Source: Candidatus Proteinoplasmatales archaeon SG8-5 (GTDB taxonomy: Archaea > Thermoplasmatota > Thermoplasmata > SG8-5). Taken from it: a stretch of 6,823 nt of DNA. The notes below the pieces were generated by a model that was given only the letters and a program-made list of their open reading frames with translations, searched no databases and was not told the DNA's origin. Of the stretch, positions 6,458-6,823 are shown one piece after another. The stretch lies in NCBI GenBank assembly GCA_001595885.1, contig LSSH01000026.1, positions 1 through 6,823 on the forward strand, read 5' to 3'. The stretch's first letter is position 1. Each line of letters begins with the position of its first letter. The position numbers were made by a program, and so were the translations under genes.

Positions 6458-6465
6458 AAATTTAT
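6458..6465 (+). promoter_or_regulatory. TATA box for the right-edge gene, predicting a leaderless transcript
   Basis: AAATTTAT at 6458-6465 is centred about 28 bases before the ATG at 6489. This is the usual archaeal distance from TATA box to transcription start, and no Shine-Dalgarno precedes that ATG, so the message is probably leaderless. Confidence 0.5.
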
Positions 6466-6488
6466 CCGAGAGCGCGTTAGCCCTGCCC

Positions 6489-6823
6489 ATGAGCGGAGAC
6501 TATGGGGCGACCCAGGAGCTGAGCAATACCGAAAAGCGCGTGTTGCTGGCACTTGACAGGCTCAAGGGGGCCGGAACGCCTGAGATGGTGCAGGAGGCGA
6601 TGCTGCCGGAGGCGATTGCCGAACTCTCGAGGGCGCTCAAGGAAACGCTTGACGCGGCCTTCGAGGAAACCGACATCACGGTCGGCGACAACCAACGCGC
6701 GATCTTGATTGAGGAATTGCTCGCTAACTGCCTCACGGATGACGAGAAGGAGACGGGGGCGTGCATGGTGACCACCCTCACCGGCTCGATCGCCCATCAA
6801 CTCACCAACCTTGACGTGCCTCA
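6489..6823 (+). CDS. Unrecognised protein, N-terminal 111 residues (truncated by window edge)
   Basis: An open frame begins at the ATG at 6489 and stays open to the window edge; the C-terminus is missing. I do not recognise the family. The visible part is acidic and almost wholly helical, without a signal peptide or membrane segment. Residues 11-37 (starting LSNTEKRVLLALDRL) resemble the first helices of a winged-helix domain such as that at the start of archaeal phenylalanyl-tRNA synthetase alpha chains, but the expected second half of such a domain does not follow, so I do not propose that identity. Two cysteines are seen, at 81 and 92. Coding support: a TATA box at leaderless distance, codon choice like that of its neighbours, and a matching antisense frame that is low-complexity serine-rich and thus a shadow. 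It is divergent from the CDIN1-like gene. Confidence 0.65.
   Translation, partial: MSGDYGATQELSNTEKRVLLALDRLKGAGTPEMVQEAMLPEAIAELSRALKETLDAAFEETDITVGDNQRAILIEELLANCLTDDEKETGACMVTTLTGSIAHQLTNLDVP

Noticed and set aside
6477..6800. Minus-strand open frames at the right edge (107 and 93 codons)
   Set aside because: They are antisense to the open plus-strand frame from 6489. One is low-complexity serine-rich, and neither has a promoter or ribosome site.
6489..6823. Right-edge gene as phenylalanyl-tRNA synthetase alpha chain
   Set aside because: The first 27 or so residues after position 10 resemble its winged-helix start, but the following residues do not continue as that domain in any frame, so naming it would be unsupported.

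Overview
The window reads as chromosomal DNA from a euryarchaeal-type archaeon, most plausibly a member of the Thermoplasmata/Thermoplasmatota. This assignment is inferred. It rests on a membrane-anchored archaeal LonB protease, a tungsten-type aldehyde:ferredoxin oxidoreductase, a TPD/CDIN1-like nuclease, AT-rich TATA-type promoters in short intergenic gaps, and a codon style rich in AGG and ATA. It was not tested by any search. Coding density is high: no gene-free stretch exceeds about 185 bases. I see no tRNA, rRNA, CRISPR array or transposase gene.

Layout. (1) 1-1040, minus strand: the N-terminal part of lonB, running off the left edge. (2) 1041-1192: a divergent promoter region. (3) 1193-2230 and 2231-4009, plus strand: homoserine dehydrogenase followed with zero spacing by an aldehyde:ferredoxin oxidoreductase, almost certainly one translationally coupled operon. 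(4) 4010-4140: a convergent intergenic region with two tandem hairpins. (5) 4141-5412, minus strand: an unrecognised 423-residue soluble protein with its own TATA box and a strong Shine-Dalgarno. (6) 5413-5597: its promoter plus an unexplained G-rich block. (7) 5598-6353, minus strand: a TPD-domain PD-(D/E)xK nuclease related to eukaryotic CDIN1 (C15orf41). (8) 6354-6488: a second divergent promoter region. (9) 6489-6823, plus strand: the start of an unrecognised, probably leaderless gene running off the right edge.

How the genes relate. Only hom and the aldehyde oxidoreductase are clearly linked. One makes or uses aspartate-4-semialdehyde and the other converts aldehydes and carboxylates with ferredoxin, so a shared aldehyde metabolism is an attractive but untested idea. 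LonB handles membrane and soluble protein quality control. The CDIN1-like protein is probably a DNA-processing enzyme. The remaining two proteins cannot be assigned. The items most worth following up are the CDIN1-like nuclease, the hom-AOR coupling, the unknown 423-residue family, the LonB insertion next to its arginine finger, and the hairpin pair at 4056-4105.
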